DNA from: Fimbriimonas sp. | GTDB taxonomy: Bacteria; Armatimonadota; Fimbriimonadia; Fimbriimonadales; Fimbriimonadaceae | Reading direction: 5' to 3' | DNA length: 64,000 nt | Assembly: GCA_031292555.1 (NCBI GenBank) | Contig: JARLGV010000045.1 | Span: 62,001-126,000 of the forward strand | In this document: positions 25,849 through 36,855 of the stretch, piece after piece | Layout: every line of letters begins with the position of its first letter | How positions within the stretch are numbered: the stretch's first letter is position 1 | Translations under genes and position numbers: made by a program | Notes under the pieces: model-generated | What the model saw: the letters and a program-made list of their open reading frames with translations, nothing else | Databases searched by the model: none | Told to the model about the DNA's origin: nothing

Positions 25849-27273
25849 ATGCCGTTACCTCCTCTCAACGACCGGATGATCACGGGCGAGCAGAACTACG
25901 CTTCGCTCGATCAAAGCATCAGCTCGATGATCATCGACCAGAAGCGGCACACCCGCCCCTGGTGGATCATGTTCGCCATCGGAGTGATGGGAACCGGCCT
26001 GCTCGCTGTCGCGATCACGTGGCTGGTCTATCAGGGTGTAGGCATCTGGGGCAACAACATTCCTACCGCCTGGGCCTTCGATATCGTCAACTTCGTTTGG
26101 TGGATCGGTATCGGCCACGCCGGAACGCTCATCTCCGCGATCCTGCTGCTACTCCAGCAGCCGTGGCGCAACTCGATCAACCGCTTCTCGGAAGCGATGA
26201 CGATCTTTGCCGTTATGTGCGCGGGCATGTTCCCGCTGTTGCATACCGGCCGTCCATGGGTTGCGATCTATTGGCTGTTCCCGTACCCGAACATCATGGC
26301 GCTGTGGCCGCAGTTCCGCTCCCCTTTGATGTGGGACGTGTTCGCGGTTTCGACCTACTTCACGGTTTCGTTGTTGTTCTGGTTCATGGGCCTGGTGCCG
26401 GACTTCGCGACCCTGCGCGATCAGTCCAAGAACCGATTCGCCAAAGTGCTCCTCGCCCTCGTTTCGCTGGGATGGCGCGGAAGCCACAAGCACTGGCACC
26501 GGTACGAGCAGGCCTATCTGATTCTCGCCGGTCTATCGACGCCCCTCGTCCTCTCGGTTCACTCGATCGTTAGCTTCGACTTCGCAAGTTCGATCGTCCC
26601 GGGCTGGAACGTGACGGTTTTCCCGCCCTACTTCGTCGCGGGCGCCGTTTTTGCCGGATTCGCGATGGTGTTAACCTTCGGTATTCCGGTTCGCAAGATT
26701 TACAAGCTAGAACACCTGATCACCGATCGCCATATCGACTGGATGGCGAAGATCACGCTCACGACCGGCCTGATCGTCTCCTATGGCTATATGCTGGAGA
26801 TGTTCTACGCCTGGTATTCGGGAAATCCGCATGAGTGGGATTTCACTTACTTCCGCCGGATAACCGGCCCCTATGCCTGGGCATACTGGTCGCTCATTTT
26901 CTGTAACGTCGTCTCGCCTCAGGCGTTCTGGATTCCCTGGTGCCGAAGGAATCTGTTCGTCGTCATGGTCATCTGCCAGTTCGTGAGCATCGGCATGTGG
27001 CTGGAGCGGTTCGTCATCATCCCGATGTCGTTGACCGCGAATTACCTTCCAAGCGCCAATCGCATGTACTACCCAACGATTTGGGACTTTGCGATGTTCG
27101 GCGGCACCATCGGCTTCTTCATCATGCTGATGTTCCTCTTCATCCGGTTCATGCCGGTCATCAACATCTTCGAGGTCAAAGACTTGCTTTACAAGATGCT
27201 GGGTCACAAAGACGCTAAGATCGCCCAATCGCCGATCGAATTGCCAGAGCCTTTGCTTGGGAGGAGCCTCTAA
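25849..27273 (+). CDS. actC: Alternative complex III subunit ActC (NrfD-like quinol-binding membrane protein)
   Basis: A 474-residue NrfD/PsrC-family protein with about ten transmembrane helices. The WWIGIGHAGTLISAILLL stretch near residue 84 and the TGRPW motif near 130 match the quinol-binding and proton-path regions of the family. ActC is thought to oxidise menaquinol on the periplasmic side together with ActB. It begins 2 bp after the actB stop; its own stop overlaps the actD start (TAATG). Confidence 0.92.
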   Translation: MPLPPLNDRMITGEQNYASLDQSISSMIIDQKRHTRPWWIMFAIGVMGTGLLAVAITWLVYQGVGIWGNNIPTAWAFDIVNFVWWIGIGHAGTLISAILLLLQQPWRNSINRFSEAMTIFAVMCAGMFPLLHTGRPWVAIYWLFPYPNIMALWPQFRSPLMWDVFAVSTYFTVSLLFWFMGLVPDFATLRDQSKNRFAKVLLALVSLGWRGSHKHWHRYEQAYLILAGLSTPLVLSVHSIVSFDFASSIVPGWNVTVFPPYFVAGAVFAGFAMVLTFGIPVRKIYKLEHLITDRHIDWMAKITLTTGLIVSYGYMLEMFYAWYSGNPHEWDFTYFRRITGPYAWAYWSLIFCNVVSPQAFWIPWCRRNLFVVMVICQFVSIGMWLERFVIIPMSLTANYLPSANRMYYPTIWDFAMFGGTIGFFIMLMFLFIRFMPVINIFEVKDLLYKMLGHKDAKIAQSPIELPEPLLGRSL

Positions 27274-27824
27274 TGAGCTACGACGCTCCTTCGAGTGGCG
27301 CCACCTACGCGATGGTCGCCGAATTCGGAAGCGCCGAGGCTTTGCTGGATGCGGCTGAGAAGACGAGCCAGGAAGGCTATCGGCGGACCGAGGCCTACAC
27401 GCCGTTCCCGGTACACGGGCTCTCGGATGCGCTGCGATTTCACGACGTGCGTGTTCCGTGGCTGATCCTCGTCGGCGGGCTCTGCGGTGGTTTCTTTGGC
27501 TACACGCTCCAGTGGTACACGGCAACGATCGACTATCCGTTGAACGTCGGCGGTAAGCCGTTCAACTCGCTGCCCTCGTTCTTCCCGGTCACCTACGAAT
27601 GCACGATCCTCTGGTCGGCCCTCACCGCTTTCTTCAGTGTCTGGGCGCTTAACGGCTTGCCCCGACCTTATCACTCGATCTTCAATACGCCTGGCTTCGA
27701 TCGGGCTTCGAAGGACCGGTTCTTCCTGGCGATCGAGAGCAACGACCCGAAGTTCGACTCCGAAGGGACCCGCGAGTTCATGCTCGGCCTGAATCCGGTG
27801 GCGGTTTCGGAGGTGGAAGAGTAA
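27273..27824 (+). CDS. actD: Alternative complex III subunit ActD (DUF3341)
   Basis: A 183-residue protein with a cytoplasmic N-terminal domain (AMVAEFGSAEALLDAAEKTSQEG, then TPFPVHGL) and two transmembrane helices near 62-85 and 108-128 (VPWLILVGGLCGGFFGYTLQW; ECTILWSALTAFFSVWAL). The PFPVHG and LPRPYHS motifs are diagnostic of DUF3341, the ActD family. It is a structural subunit without cofactors. The start overlaps the actC stop and the stop overlaps the actE start. Confidence 0.92.
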   Translation: MSYDAPSSGATYAMVAEFGSAEALLDAAEKTSQEGYRRTEAYTPFPVHGLSDALRFHDVRVPWLILVGGLCGGFFGYTLQWYTATIDYPLNVGGKPFNSLPSFFPVTYECTILWSALTAFFSVWALNGLPRPYHSIFNTPGFDRASKDRFFLAIESNDPKFDSEGTREFMLGLNPVAVSEVEE

Positions 27825-28444
27825 TGGATAGAAATCTCCGATCGATGATCCTCGGGTTGGGCGTACTGGCACTCGCCGGCTGCAATACGGACATGTGGCG
27901 CCAGCCGAAGCAGGATCCGCTCGATTCCAGCGAATTCTATGCCGATGGCGCGGCTAACCGACCTCTGGTGCCCGGCACGATCCCGCGGGGATACTTGCGG
28001 CAGGACGATGCCTACTACGTCGGAGCCGAGAACAAGAAGTGGCTCGACGGCCTTCCTGCCGGAATCAAGGTCAACATGGCACTTCTTGAGCACGGGCGGG
28101 AGCGGTACAACATCTACTGCACGCCTTGCCACGGACAACTCGGCGACGGTCAGGGCATGATCGCCCACCGAGGCTTCACCCTCAAGCGCCCGGTGGGCAA
28201 TTACCATACCGACCGCTTGATGAAGATGCCGGCCGGCCACTTCTACGATGTGATCACCAACGGCTACGGTGCGATGTTCTCCTACGCCTCTCGTATCGAG
28301 CCCCAGGACCGCTGGGCCATTGTCGCCTACATCCGTGCTTTGCAGCTTAGCCAAAGCGCGAAGCCAAGCGACTTGAAGCCCGACGAACTGCAAGCTCTAT
28401 CCGCCCAGAAAGACGACAACCACGGCAGGCTCGCTTCGAAATGA
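27824..28444 (+). CDS. actE: Alternative complex III subunit ActE, monoheme cytochrome c lipoprotein
   Basis: A 206-residue lipoprotein cytochrome: signal sequence with lipobox LALAGC (Cys at about 20), ACIII-type DMWRQPKQDPLDSSEFYADG, and one heme site CTPCH at 99-103 followed by GDGQGM. Methionine ligands occur in LMKMPAGHFYDV. It receives electrons from ActA and passes them to the cytochrome c domain of oxidase subunit II. Overlaps actF by 4 bp. Confidence 0.92.
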   Translation: MDRNLRSMILGLGVLALAGCNTDMWRQPKQDPLDSSEFYADGAANRPLVPGTIPRGYLRQDDAYYVGAENKKWLDGLPAGIKVNMALLEHGRERYNIYCTPCHGQLGDGQGMIAHRGFTLKRPVGNYHTDRLMKMPAGHFYDVITNGYGAMFSYASRIEPQDRWAIVAYIRALQLSQSAKPSDLKPDELQALSAQKDDNHGRLASK

Positions 28445-29709
28445 CAACCACCACACACGACTCCACTGAACTGCGTCCGGAGAGTCCCAATCTTGGGCGT
28501 CTCGCCCCGGCAATGTCGGTCATTGGCGCGATCGGGCTCATCGTCATGCTCGTGATGATGTTCACCGGCGACGAGGCTTCGAGACGTCAGGCTATCGGCT
28601 CTTACCTATTTGGATTCGTCTTTTGGATTGGAATCACGCTCGGGTTTTTCGGCCTCACACTGTTACATCACACCGTTCGAGGCCGCTGGTCGGTTTCCAT
28701 CTTGCGAATTCTTGAAGCGGGCGGCGGTTGGGTCTCGATCGTCACGATGTTTGCCTTATTCATTCCTGTGCTGGCCAACCTAAAGGTCATATATGAGTGG
28801 GCAGATCCCGACAAGGTTGCCGCGTCCGAAATTCTCCAACACAAGGCGCCCTATCTGAATGTTCCGTTCTTTGCCGTTCGGTTTGTGATCTACCTCCTGC
28901 TTTGGGCTGGGCTCGCCTACTTCATGCGGAGGTCGACGATGCGACAGGAGCAGAGTCAGGACTTCAAGTTGGAAGCGGGGCGTAGCAGTTGGGGCGCTGC
29001 CGGTATGGTGATGTTCTTTGTCACCTGCACGTTCGCGTTCACCGACTGGGTGATGTCGCTCCAGGCCAGTTGGTACTCCACGATGTACGGCGCCTGGCAG
29101 ATCGTCGCCGCCGTCCTTGGCGCGCTTGCTCTTTCCATGTACATCTTCTGCATCAATGCCCACAAGCCTCCGTACAACACGGTTTGGCGGCCGGACCTTG
29201 GGCGTGACCTTGGCAACATGCTGTTCACCCTGACGATGCTCTGGGGCTACACCTCGCTGTCCCAGTTCCTGATTATCTGGAACGGGAACCTTCCCGAAAC
29301 CGGAAGCTACTACATTGCCCGCAGTAGCAACGTGCCCCTACACAGCATCGAGCCGATGACGACGAACATCACATGGGGTTTTGTCGGCCTCATCGGCATC
29401 CTCGGCCAGTTCTTCATTCCGTTCTTTGCTCTTATCGCCCCGAGAACGAAGAAGACTCCGAAGAACCTCGCGAAGATCTGCCTTTGGATTTTCCTGGTGC
29501 ACATTACGGACGCCTATCTGCTGGTGATCCCGTCGCTGCCAGGACGCGGCGGCCCCGGCCCGATCTCACCTGCAATTGGTGGCGACATCCTCGCCTTCGT
29601 TGCTATCGGCGCAATCTGGTTCTTCGTTTTCGGTTCTCAGGTGAAGAAGGCTCCCCTTCTTCCGAGCTACGATACGCGCTTGCAGGAGGCTTTGCAGAAT
29701 GCACACTGA
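28441..29709 (+). CDS. actF: Alternative complex III subunit ActF (NrfD-like)
   Basis: A 422-residue polytopic membrane protein with about ten helices, paralogous to ActC but adapted to the ActF position: short N-terminus, GFVFWIGITLGFFGLTLLHHTVRGRW near 58-83, FAFTDWVMSLQASWYSTMYG near 198, and LSQFLIIWNGNLPETGSYY near 275. It completes the membrane part of the complex. The gene overlaps actE by 4 bp and the following small gene by 11 bp. Confidence 0.92.
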   Translation: MTTTTHDSTELRPESPNLGRLAPAMSVIGAIGLIVMLVMMFTGDEASRRQAIGSYLFGFVFWIGITLGFFGLTLLHHTVRGRWSVSILRILEAGGGWVSIVTMFALFIPVLANLKVIYEWADPDKVAASEILQHKAPYLNVPFFAVRFVIYLLLWAGLAYFMRRSTMRQEQSQDFKLEAGRSSWGAAGMVMFFVTCTFAFTDWVMSLQASWYSTMYGAWQIVAAVLGALALSMYIFCINAHKPPYNTVWRPDLGRDLGNMLFTLTMLWGYTSLSQFLIIWNGNLPETGSYYIARSSNVPLHSIEPMTTNITWGFVGLIGILGQFFIPFFALIAPRTKKTPKNLAKICLWIFLVHITDAYLLVIPSLPGRGGPGPISPAIGGDILAFVAIGAIWFFVFGSQVKKAPLLPSYDTRLQEALQNAH

Positions 29710-30226
29710 GAAAAGAGAGGATCCACTGGTTGAACTCGGCTATGAGATTCGCGACGTCAACAAGAAGGCGTTGGTCAACGGTACCATCGGGTTCTTCGTT
29801 TTCGCGATCGCGTCGTCGGTTATTGGCTTTGTGATCTTTCGACTGATGTATCCGGCTGGATTCGACGCACAACACGAGCCCAAGAGCCTGATGCCGCAGT
29901 CTCCCAACCCGCTGGTGCAGAGCAACATCACCGCAAAGACGGACATTATGGACCTCCGCCAGCAAGAGGACAAGGTCCTGAATGCGCCGGCTCACTGGGT
30001 AGACGCGTCGCACACAAAGATCGCGATTCCGATCGATCGGGCGATGGAAATCATCGCCGATCGAGGAATGCCCAAGACGACGCCGGACGTACCGGCCGTC
30101 ACCAAGGGACATACGCCTGATCCTGTCATCGGCGAGAAGGTCCCGGCTCCTAGGTCCGTCATCGGGGCCGTTCATTCGAGCACCGTCGACTCCACGCCGG
30201 CTAAAAAGCCCGCCGTCAAGCATTAG
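29699..30226 (+). CDS. Single-span membrane protein between actF and sco, possible extra complex subunit
   Basis: A 175-residue protein with a 28-residue cytoplasmic start, one transmembrane helix (about 29-51, NGTIGFFVFAIASSVIGFVIFRLMY) and a Pro-rich periplasmic domain. The domain contains LRQQEDKVLNAPAHWVDASHTKIAIPIDRAMEIIADRGMP; similar 'WVD..., IPIDRAMELLAxRGLP' segments are encoded near oxidase operons in other phyla. It overlaps actF by 11 bp, so it is translated with the complex. I cannot tell whether it is an ACIII accessory subunit (like ActG/ActH) or an assembly factor. Confidence 0.7.
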   Translation: MHTEKREDPLVELGYEIRDVNKKALVNGTIGFFVFAIASSVIGFVIFRLMYPAGFDAQHEPKSLMPQSPNPLVQSNITAKTDIMDLRQQEDKVLNAPAHWVDASHTKIAIPIDRAMEIIADRGMPKTTPDVPAVTKGHTPDPVIGEKVPAPRSVIGAVHSSTVDSTPAKKPAVKH

Positions 30227-30247
30227 TTAGAAGGAAGAAAAATCGCC

Positions 30248-31177
30248 ATGTCCAAGGTTTCATCGAACGGGAAGAAGGAAAAGCCGATGTGGGTCGCTAT
30301 GTGGCCCCTTCTCGGGCTCCTGTTCTTGTTCATGCCTCGGGGAACGCAGTCCTCGGCACTTACCCGGTCGATGGGGATCACCCAGAAGCTCGGCCAGACC
30401 GTTCCCAAGGACTTGCCGTTCACGGATGAGCAGGGCAACGCCGTGAAACTGGGCGACATGTTCCGCGGCAAACCGGTCGTCGTCGTGCCGATCTTCTACA
30501 GTTGCCGAACCGGCTGCGCGATCCTTACCGACAACATCATCAAAACTCTATCCAAGGCGACTCGCGGAGACATTCTCAAGCCGGGCCGGGATATGGACGT
30601 CCTGATGTACAGCATCGACCCCAAGGAAGATGCCAATCTGGCTCACTCAAAGAAGGCCCTGATCTTCAATGCTCTCACCCCGCACTTGTCGACTCCGGCA
30701 CAGACCGCCGCTTGGCGAGGGGAAGCGGAGAAGGGCTGGCACTTGCTCACGGGCAACCTGAAGTCGGTGCAAGCCCTATCGCAAGCTATCGGGTTCACCT
30801 ATTCTTACCGACAGGTTCCCGATCTGGATAGACGGAAGACGGTCTGGCTGATCAATCACCCGACTTGCACGGTGCTGCTCACGCCCGAAGGCAAGATCTC
30901 CAGCTATACCATCGGCAACGAGTTTCAGACGAAAGAGGTCGAAGAGGATCTCAAAGTTGCCCAGCGCGGAGAAGTCGGTCACTCGGCCGATCAGTCCATG
31001 ATGTTTGGCTGCATCATGGTCGATCCCGCCACCGGTCGCAATCGCGTGGTGATTGAAAACGTCTGGAAGGTCGCCGGTGTTTTCACGATCTTGGCGCTCG
31101 CCGTATCCATCGTCACTTTAAGCCTCAAATCAAAGCGAGAGAACTCAAACAGCGTAGGAGGTCTGGGCCTCCAGTAG
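30248..31177 (+). CDS. sco: SCO1/SenC-family copper chaperone
   Basis: A 309-residue membrane-tethered thioredoxin-fold protein that delivers copper to the CuA site of the oxidase. An N-terminal anchor (about 15-33) precedes the domain; the copper ligands are C86 and C90 (SCRTGC, the CxxxC motif) and the distal His in WLINHPTCTVLL. Unlike most SCO proteins it has an extra C-terminal transmembrane helix (about 272-292, VAGVFTILALAVSIVTLSL), a variant I associate with ACIII-linked SCOs. It lies directly before the subunit II gene, its client. Confidence 0.9.
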   Translation: MSKVSSNGKKEKPMWVAMWPLLGLLFLFMPRGTQSSALTRSMGITQKLGQTVPKDLPFTDEQGNAVKLGDMFRGKPVVVVPIFYSCRTGCAILTDNIIKTLSKATRGDILKPGRDMDVLMYSIDPKEDANLAHSKKALIFNALTPHLSTPAQTAAWRGEAEKGWHLLTGNLKSVQALSQAIGFTYSYRQVPDLDRRKTVWLINHPTCTVLLTPEGKISSYTIGNEFQTKEVEEDLKVAQRGEVGHSADQSMMFGCIMVDPATGRNRVVIENVWKVAGVFTILALAVSIVTLSLKSKRENSNSVGGLGLQ

Positions 31178-31192
31178 CTCGGCAAACGATCC

Positions 31193-32319
31193 ATGTCATT
31201 CTTTAATTTCCCACTGGCACCGCCCCAAGCGTCGAACATCGCCCAAGCGTACGATCCGGTCTTCTACGCGCTCGTGGCGCTGTCCGTCTTCTTTACGGTC
31301 ATCGTCTGCGCCGGGGTCATTCTGTTCGCGATCCGGTACAAAGCCGGTACCAAGGCAGACCGTTCGCGGCCGATGTACGAGAACCTCCCGCTCGAGTTGA
31401 CGTGGACGATCATTCCTTTGCTGCTCGGCTTGGTCATGTTCTATTTCGGAACGGCCCTGTTCGTGAAGATCAAGACGCCTCCAAAGAACTGCGAGCAGAT
31501 CTTTGTGATTGGCAAGCAGTGGATGTGGCATATCCAGCATAGCAACGGCGTTCGCGAGAACAACACGTTGCATGTCCCGGTTGGCAAGCCAGTCAAGCTG
31601 ACGATGATTTCGCAGGATGTGCTCCATGCGTTCTACATCCCCGCGTTCCGCGTCCAGATGGGCGTCGTTCCGGGCCGCTACACCGAACTTTGGTTCACGG
31701 CGACCCAGGCCGGGGAGTATCACCTCTTCTGCAACATGTATTGCGGCACCCAGCACTCAGAAATGGGAGGCAAGGTGGTGGCGATGGATCCGAAGGACTA
31801 CGCCGAGTGGCTCTCGAACGGAGGCCAGTCCGTGGCTCCAATGTCGATGGAGCAGGCAGGCGCCAAGATCTACGCGAAGGTCCACTGTGACAACTGCCAC
31901 GGCGCCGAGGACACTCTACATGCGCCGTCCCTGTACGGAATCTATAATAAGCGCCGCATTTTCGCCGACGGGACCTCCTTGCTCGCCGACGACGAATACC
32001 TTCGCGACTCGATCATCCGACCCTATGACCATATCACTGCCGGGTATGGGGAGACGATGCCGGTGTATCAAGGACAGCTCACCGAAGAGGACGTTCTCAA
32101 TCTGGTCGCGTACATCAAGGTTCTGGGAACGCCGATCGCGACCACTCCGACTAGCATTGTGAACCGGCACTCGGCGCCAACCGCAGTGTCGCCAACGAAC
32201 GAATCGTCCGCTCTCGCCGCCAACGCCGTCCAAGCGAACACGCCGGATCCGGATGCCACGCCGACTCGTCGAGTCGGTTCCCCCGCGGTTGGGGCTGTAG
32301 CCGCAGAAGGAAGAAACCG

Positions 32320-32323
<4 letters not shown>
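31193..32323 (+). CDS. coxB: Cytochrome c oxidase subunit II with fused cytochrome c (caa3 type)
   Basis: A 376-residue subunit II: two transmembrane helices (about 23-46 and 70-92), the cupredoxin CuA domain with [12 protein letters not shown] (C180, C184, His188, Met191), then a cytochrome c domain with CDNCH (C232-H236) and Met ligand region [11 protein letters not shown]. The last 50 residues are a Pro/Ala/Thr-rich tail. The fused cytochrome makes this a caa3-type oxidase that accepts electrons directly from ActE. Overlaps coxA by 4 bp. Confidence 0.95.
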
Positions 32324-34038
<1,715 letters not shown>

Positions 34039-34040
34039 GC

Positions 34041-34760
34041 ATGTCGGCAATCACCAACACATCCGATCACGGGCACGACAGTGCTCTCCACCATCAGTTC
34101 GAGGATATCGGTCAGCAGAACGACTCGTATATCGTCGGCATGTGGGTGTTCCTGTCCACTGAAGTCATGTTCTTCGGGGCGCTGTTCTTCATCTACACGC
34201 TGTATCGATGGAACTACCAGCTTGACTTCTACATCGCCCACGAGCATCTCGATGTTAAGCTCGGCGCCATCAATACGTCGGTGCTGCTCTTTAGTTCCTT
34301 CACGATGGTGATGGCGGTTCAGTCGGCCCAGCTCAAACGACGTCTTCACGTCATCGGTTACCTGCTGACCACGATCGTGTGTGCCTGCACCTTCTTAGTG
34401 ATCAAGTACTTCGAATACAGTTCCAAGATCGCCGACCACCTTTATCCGGGGGCCGGATTTGCGACCGACGCGCACGCCGCGTTCGGCGCGCACGCGTTCG
34501 AAGCTGGAAAACTGGCGGTCAACATGAACCACGCCCAGTTGTTCTATGCACTCTACTTCGGAATGACCGGTCTGCACGCGGTGCACATCATCGCCGGTAT
34601 CCTCGTCATCCTCGCTCTGATCCGTCTCTGGGTGATCCGGGCGAAGTCGGTGACTTTGGACTATATCCCGACCGAAATGGTTGGCCTCTACTGGCACTTC
34701 GTCGACCTGGTGTGGATCTTCCTGTTCCCGCTGTTCTATCTGATGCCCAAACCCCACTAA
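34041..34760 (+). CDS. coxC: Cytochrome c oxidase subunit III
   Basis: A 239-residue membrane protein with about six to seven helices. Family patterns: [24 protein letters not shown] (about 34-57), [14 protein letters not shown] (about 173-186) and [20 protein letters not shown] at the end. Subunit III stabilises the oxidase and proton uptake. It starts 2 bp after coxA and is followed by subunit IV after 3 bp. Confidence 0.95.
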   Translation: MSAITNTSDHGHDSALHHQFEDIGQQNDSYIVGMWVFLSTEVMFFGALFFIYTLYRWNYQLDFYIAHEHLDVKLGAINTSVLLFSSFTMVMAVQSAQLKRRLHVIGYLLTTIVCACTFLVIKYFEYSSKIADHLYPGAGFATDAHAAFGAHAFEAGKLAVNMNHAQLFYALYFGMTGLHAVHIIAGILVILALIRLWVIRAKSVTLDYIPTEMVGLYWHFVDLVWIFLFPLFYLMPKPH

Positions 34761-34763
34761 GCC

Positions 34764-35204
34764 ATGGCAAGTCAAACCTCCCATTCTCACGAGCACCACA
34801 TCGTTCCGACGAGCACCTATCTGCTAACGCTGATCCTTTTGGTCCTGCTCATGCTTGCCACTGTCTGGGCGGCCAGCTTTAACTTGCCCGCCATCGGACC
34901 GTTCTCCGGCACGGTCGTCAACCAAATGGTCGCCCTGATTATCGCAACTGCGAAGGCGCTCTTGGTCATCATGGTCTTCATGGGCGTAAGATGGAGCAGC
35001 ACGCTCGCCAAGCTCTGGGTCGCCTCCGGGTTCGTGACGCTCATTCTGCTCTTCGGCATCCTCGGTGACTACACGACGAGGCACTACGAGCATCAGCATG
35101 GCTGGGAAGCCCGCCCCGACGGATCTCTTCCGAGATCGACGCCGGACGAGGAAGTTGTCCCGCCGATCAACGCCAACGACCTCAACGTAAAGATCAGACA
35201 ATAG
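34764..35204 (+). CDS. coxD: Cytochrome c oxidase subunit IV (COX4_pro-like)
   Basis: A 146-residue protein with three hydrophobic helices (about 18-38, 52-74 and 84-105) and a His-rich N-terminus (SHSHEHHIVPTSTYL). This is the layout of bacterial oxidase subunit IV, including the VALIIATAKALLVIMVFMGVRWSS motif. It ends the 13-gene operon; a strong terminator hairpin follows at 35298. Confidence 0.88.
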   Translation: MASQTSHSHEHHIVPTSTYLLTLILLVLLMLATVWAASFNLPAIGPFSGTVVNQMVALIIATAKALLVIMVFMGVRWSSTLAKLWVASGFVTLILLFGILGDYTTRHYEHQHGWEARPDGSLPRSTPDEEVVPPINANDLNVKIRQ

Positions 35205-35297
35205 CAGCGCTACGCACTAAGCGAAGAGGCTAACGGGTCGATCGAATCGAGCCACAATCGGAAGGGGAACGACCCTGCCAGGTTTGAATCGGACCGC

Positions 35298-35343
35298 AAA
35301 ACACCGATCCCGGGGTCATCGACTGCCGGGATCGGGTGTTTTG
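35298..35343. terminator. Terminator at the end of the respiratory operon
   Basis: AAACACCGATCCCGG pairs with CCGGGATCGGGTGTTT (16-base arms with one G-rich bulge or wobble) around a 12-base loop. The arm ends in AAAA on one side and TTTT on the other, so it can act in both directions. It lies about 95 bp after coxD; the rest of 35205-35480 shows nothing else. Confidence 0.8.
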
Positions 35344-35480
35344 ATCCCTCCGGTGGGCTCCATCTTGGGACAATTCGGTGGTCCGCTTTAGAAAACGCGG
35401 GAGTTGCCCAAAGCAGGTATTGGGTCACCTTCGGCGGCGCTTCTGTTCGCGTTACGGGGTGTGGACCTTGTCGTTGGCCG

Positions 35481-36095
35481 CTATTCGGATAGGGCCTTCA
35501 ACTGGGCGGTAGCCCATGCAAGGATCTCCTCGGCGGTGGACTCTTTGGTGAAGGTCCTCGGCTCGCCCCACTCGACTTCCATCTTCCTGAACCCTGGGCG
35601 AGGGATGACCTGGCCGTACGGAATCGGGCACTGGGTGTTTTTCAGACCGCAGCAGATCACCGGGTTGCCGGCGGCCATACGGACGATCAACGCGATGCCC
35701 GCCTTCAAATCCAGCAGATCGCCGTACTCACTGATTTCGCCCTCCGGGAATATCGAGACGACCTCGCCATCATTGACTAACTGGGCGGCAAGTCTCAGAG
35801 CGGCACGGTCGGGCTCTCCGCGCTTGACCGGAAAGCTACCTAACCCGCGGATCCACTTACCAAGGATCGGCATATCGAAGAGCTCGCTCTTGGCCATGAA
35901 GTGGACCGGACGAGGACATGCCACTTGAACCACGATCGGATCGAGATCGGATCGGTGGTTCGAAAGGATCAGCAAGCCTCCCCCAAGCGGAACTCGATAC
36001 TTGCCGCGCACGCGCAACGTTCCGAGCACAAACAAAAGCAACGCGGCGAACACCTTGACGATCGGCCGCCAAAAGGCGACGTGCGCCCGGGTCAT
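35481..36095 (-). CDS. plsC: 1-acyl-sn-glycerol-3-phosphate acyltransferase (PlsC family)
   Basis: About 204 residues. A membrane-associated acyltransferase for phospholipid synthesis: N-terminal hydrophobic segment (KVFAALLLFVLGTLRV), the H-x4-D catalytic motif NHRSDLDP, the glycerophosphate site around FPEGEISEYG (the usual FPEGTRS is altered), and a VPVI-equivalent at PVICCGLKNTQCP. I list the ATG at 36095; a TTG at 36122 inside the end of purN is an alternative start. It follows purN directly. Confidence 0.85.
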   Translation of the reverse strand: MTRAHVAFWRPIVKVFAALLLFVLGTLRVRGKYRVPLGGGLLILSNHRSDLDPIVVQVACPRPVHFMAKSELFDMPILGKWIRGLGSFPVKRGEPDRAALRLAAQLVNDGEVVSIFPEGEISEYGDLLDLKAGIALIVRMAAGNPVICCGLKNTQCPIPYGQVIPRPGFRKMEVEWGEPRTFTKESTAEEILAWATAQLKALSE

Positions 36096-36105
36096 GCGGG
36101 CGCAT

Positions 36106-36684
36106 TCAGCGAGGTCGATCAACGATCACCTTCGCCAACGCTTCGGGATACGCCAAATGCTCCAGCATGAGAACTCGCTCTGCGAGCGTTTCCGGCGTGT
36201 CGTCCGGCAGAACCGGGCACGATTTCTGCATGACGATCGGCCCCTCATCGTAAACCGGAGTGACCAAATGGACGGAGCAACCCGACTCCTTCTCGCCTGC
36301 CGCAATGACGGCCTCGTGTACCCGACGACCATACATGCCCTTTCCCCCGTACTTCGGCAATAGACCTGGGTGTATGTTCAAGACCCGCATCGGAAAGTTA
36401 TCCAAAACCTCATTTGGCAGCAACCGAAGGTAGCCGGCCAGGCACACATATTCGCAGCCGACTAGAGCTTCCATGAGGCGCGGTCCGTATCCGTCGCCGG
36501 GCAGAACGACTTGAACCCGAATCCCCATATCGCGGGCCAATTCCTCCGCCCCGCTGCCGTTCCCGGACGGGATCACGACCTCGACGACCGCCGGTACCGT
36601 CCCCGCCCGGCAAGCCCGCACGATCGCCGCCATATTGCTCCCCCGCCCATGCGGCCCCACCATAATCGCCACCTTCGCCAACAC
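36106..36684 (-). CDS. purN: Phosphoribosylglycinamide formyltransferase
   Basis: A 192-residue enzyme transferring a formyl group from 10-formyltetrahydrofolate to GAR in purine synthesis. It has the substrate loop GPHGRGSNMAAIV (about 8-20), the catalytic Asn-His in VLNIHPGLLPKYGGKGMYG, and the final Asp in YDEGPIVMQ. Length is normal. Co-oriented with plsC downstream. No other pur gene is in the window. Confidence 0.93.
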   Translation of the reverse strand: MLAKVAIMVGPHGRGSNMAAIVRACRAGTVPAVVEVVIPSGNGSGAEELARDMGIRVQVVLPGDGYGPRLMEALVGCEYVCLAGYLRLLPNEVLDNFPMRVLNIHPGLLPKYGGKGMYGRRVHEAVIAAGEKESGCSVHLVTPVYDEGPIVMQKSCPVLPDDTPETLAERVLMLEHLAYPEALAKVIVDRPR

Positions 36685-36694
36685 GTAATAGTTA

Positions 36695-36737
36695 TAGCCC
36701 GAAGGGCGAAAACTAAGGCGAATCGCCCTTCGGGCTA
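36695..36737 (-). terminator. Perfect 15-bp hairpin upstream of purN
   Basis: TAGCCCGAAGGGCGA and TCGCCCTTCGGGCTA flank a 13-base spacer. Lies just before the purN start and about 120 bp after the stop of the upstream minus-strand gene. It could terminate that gene or form a leader hairpin for purN; there is no long T run. The CCCGAAGGG core also occurs in the 3.2-kb hairpin cluster style of repeat. Confidence 0.45.
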
Positions 36738-36855
36738 GGCGAGGAAGTGAGAAGCAGAGATTCGGGAGGCGAGGTAGCGGGATGCCAAGTAAGGTGTCGA
36801 TTGGGCAACTAGCCTAGCACGTAGGAAATAGTTCCAGGTATGACCCTCTCCCCGC

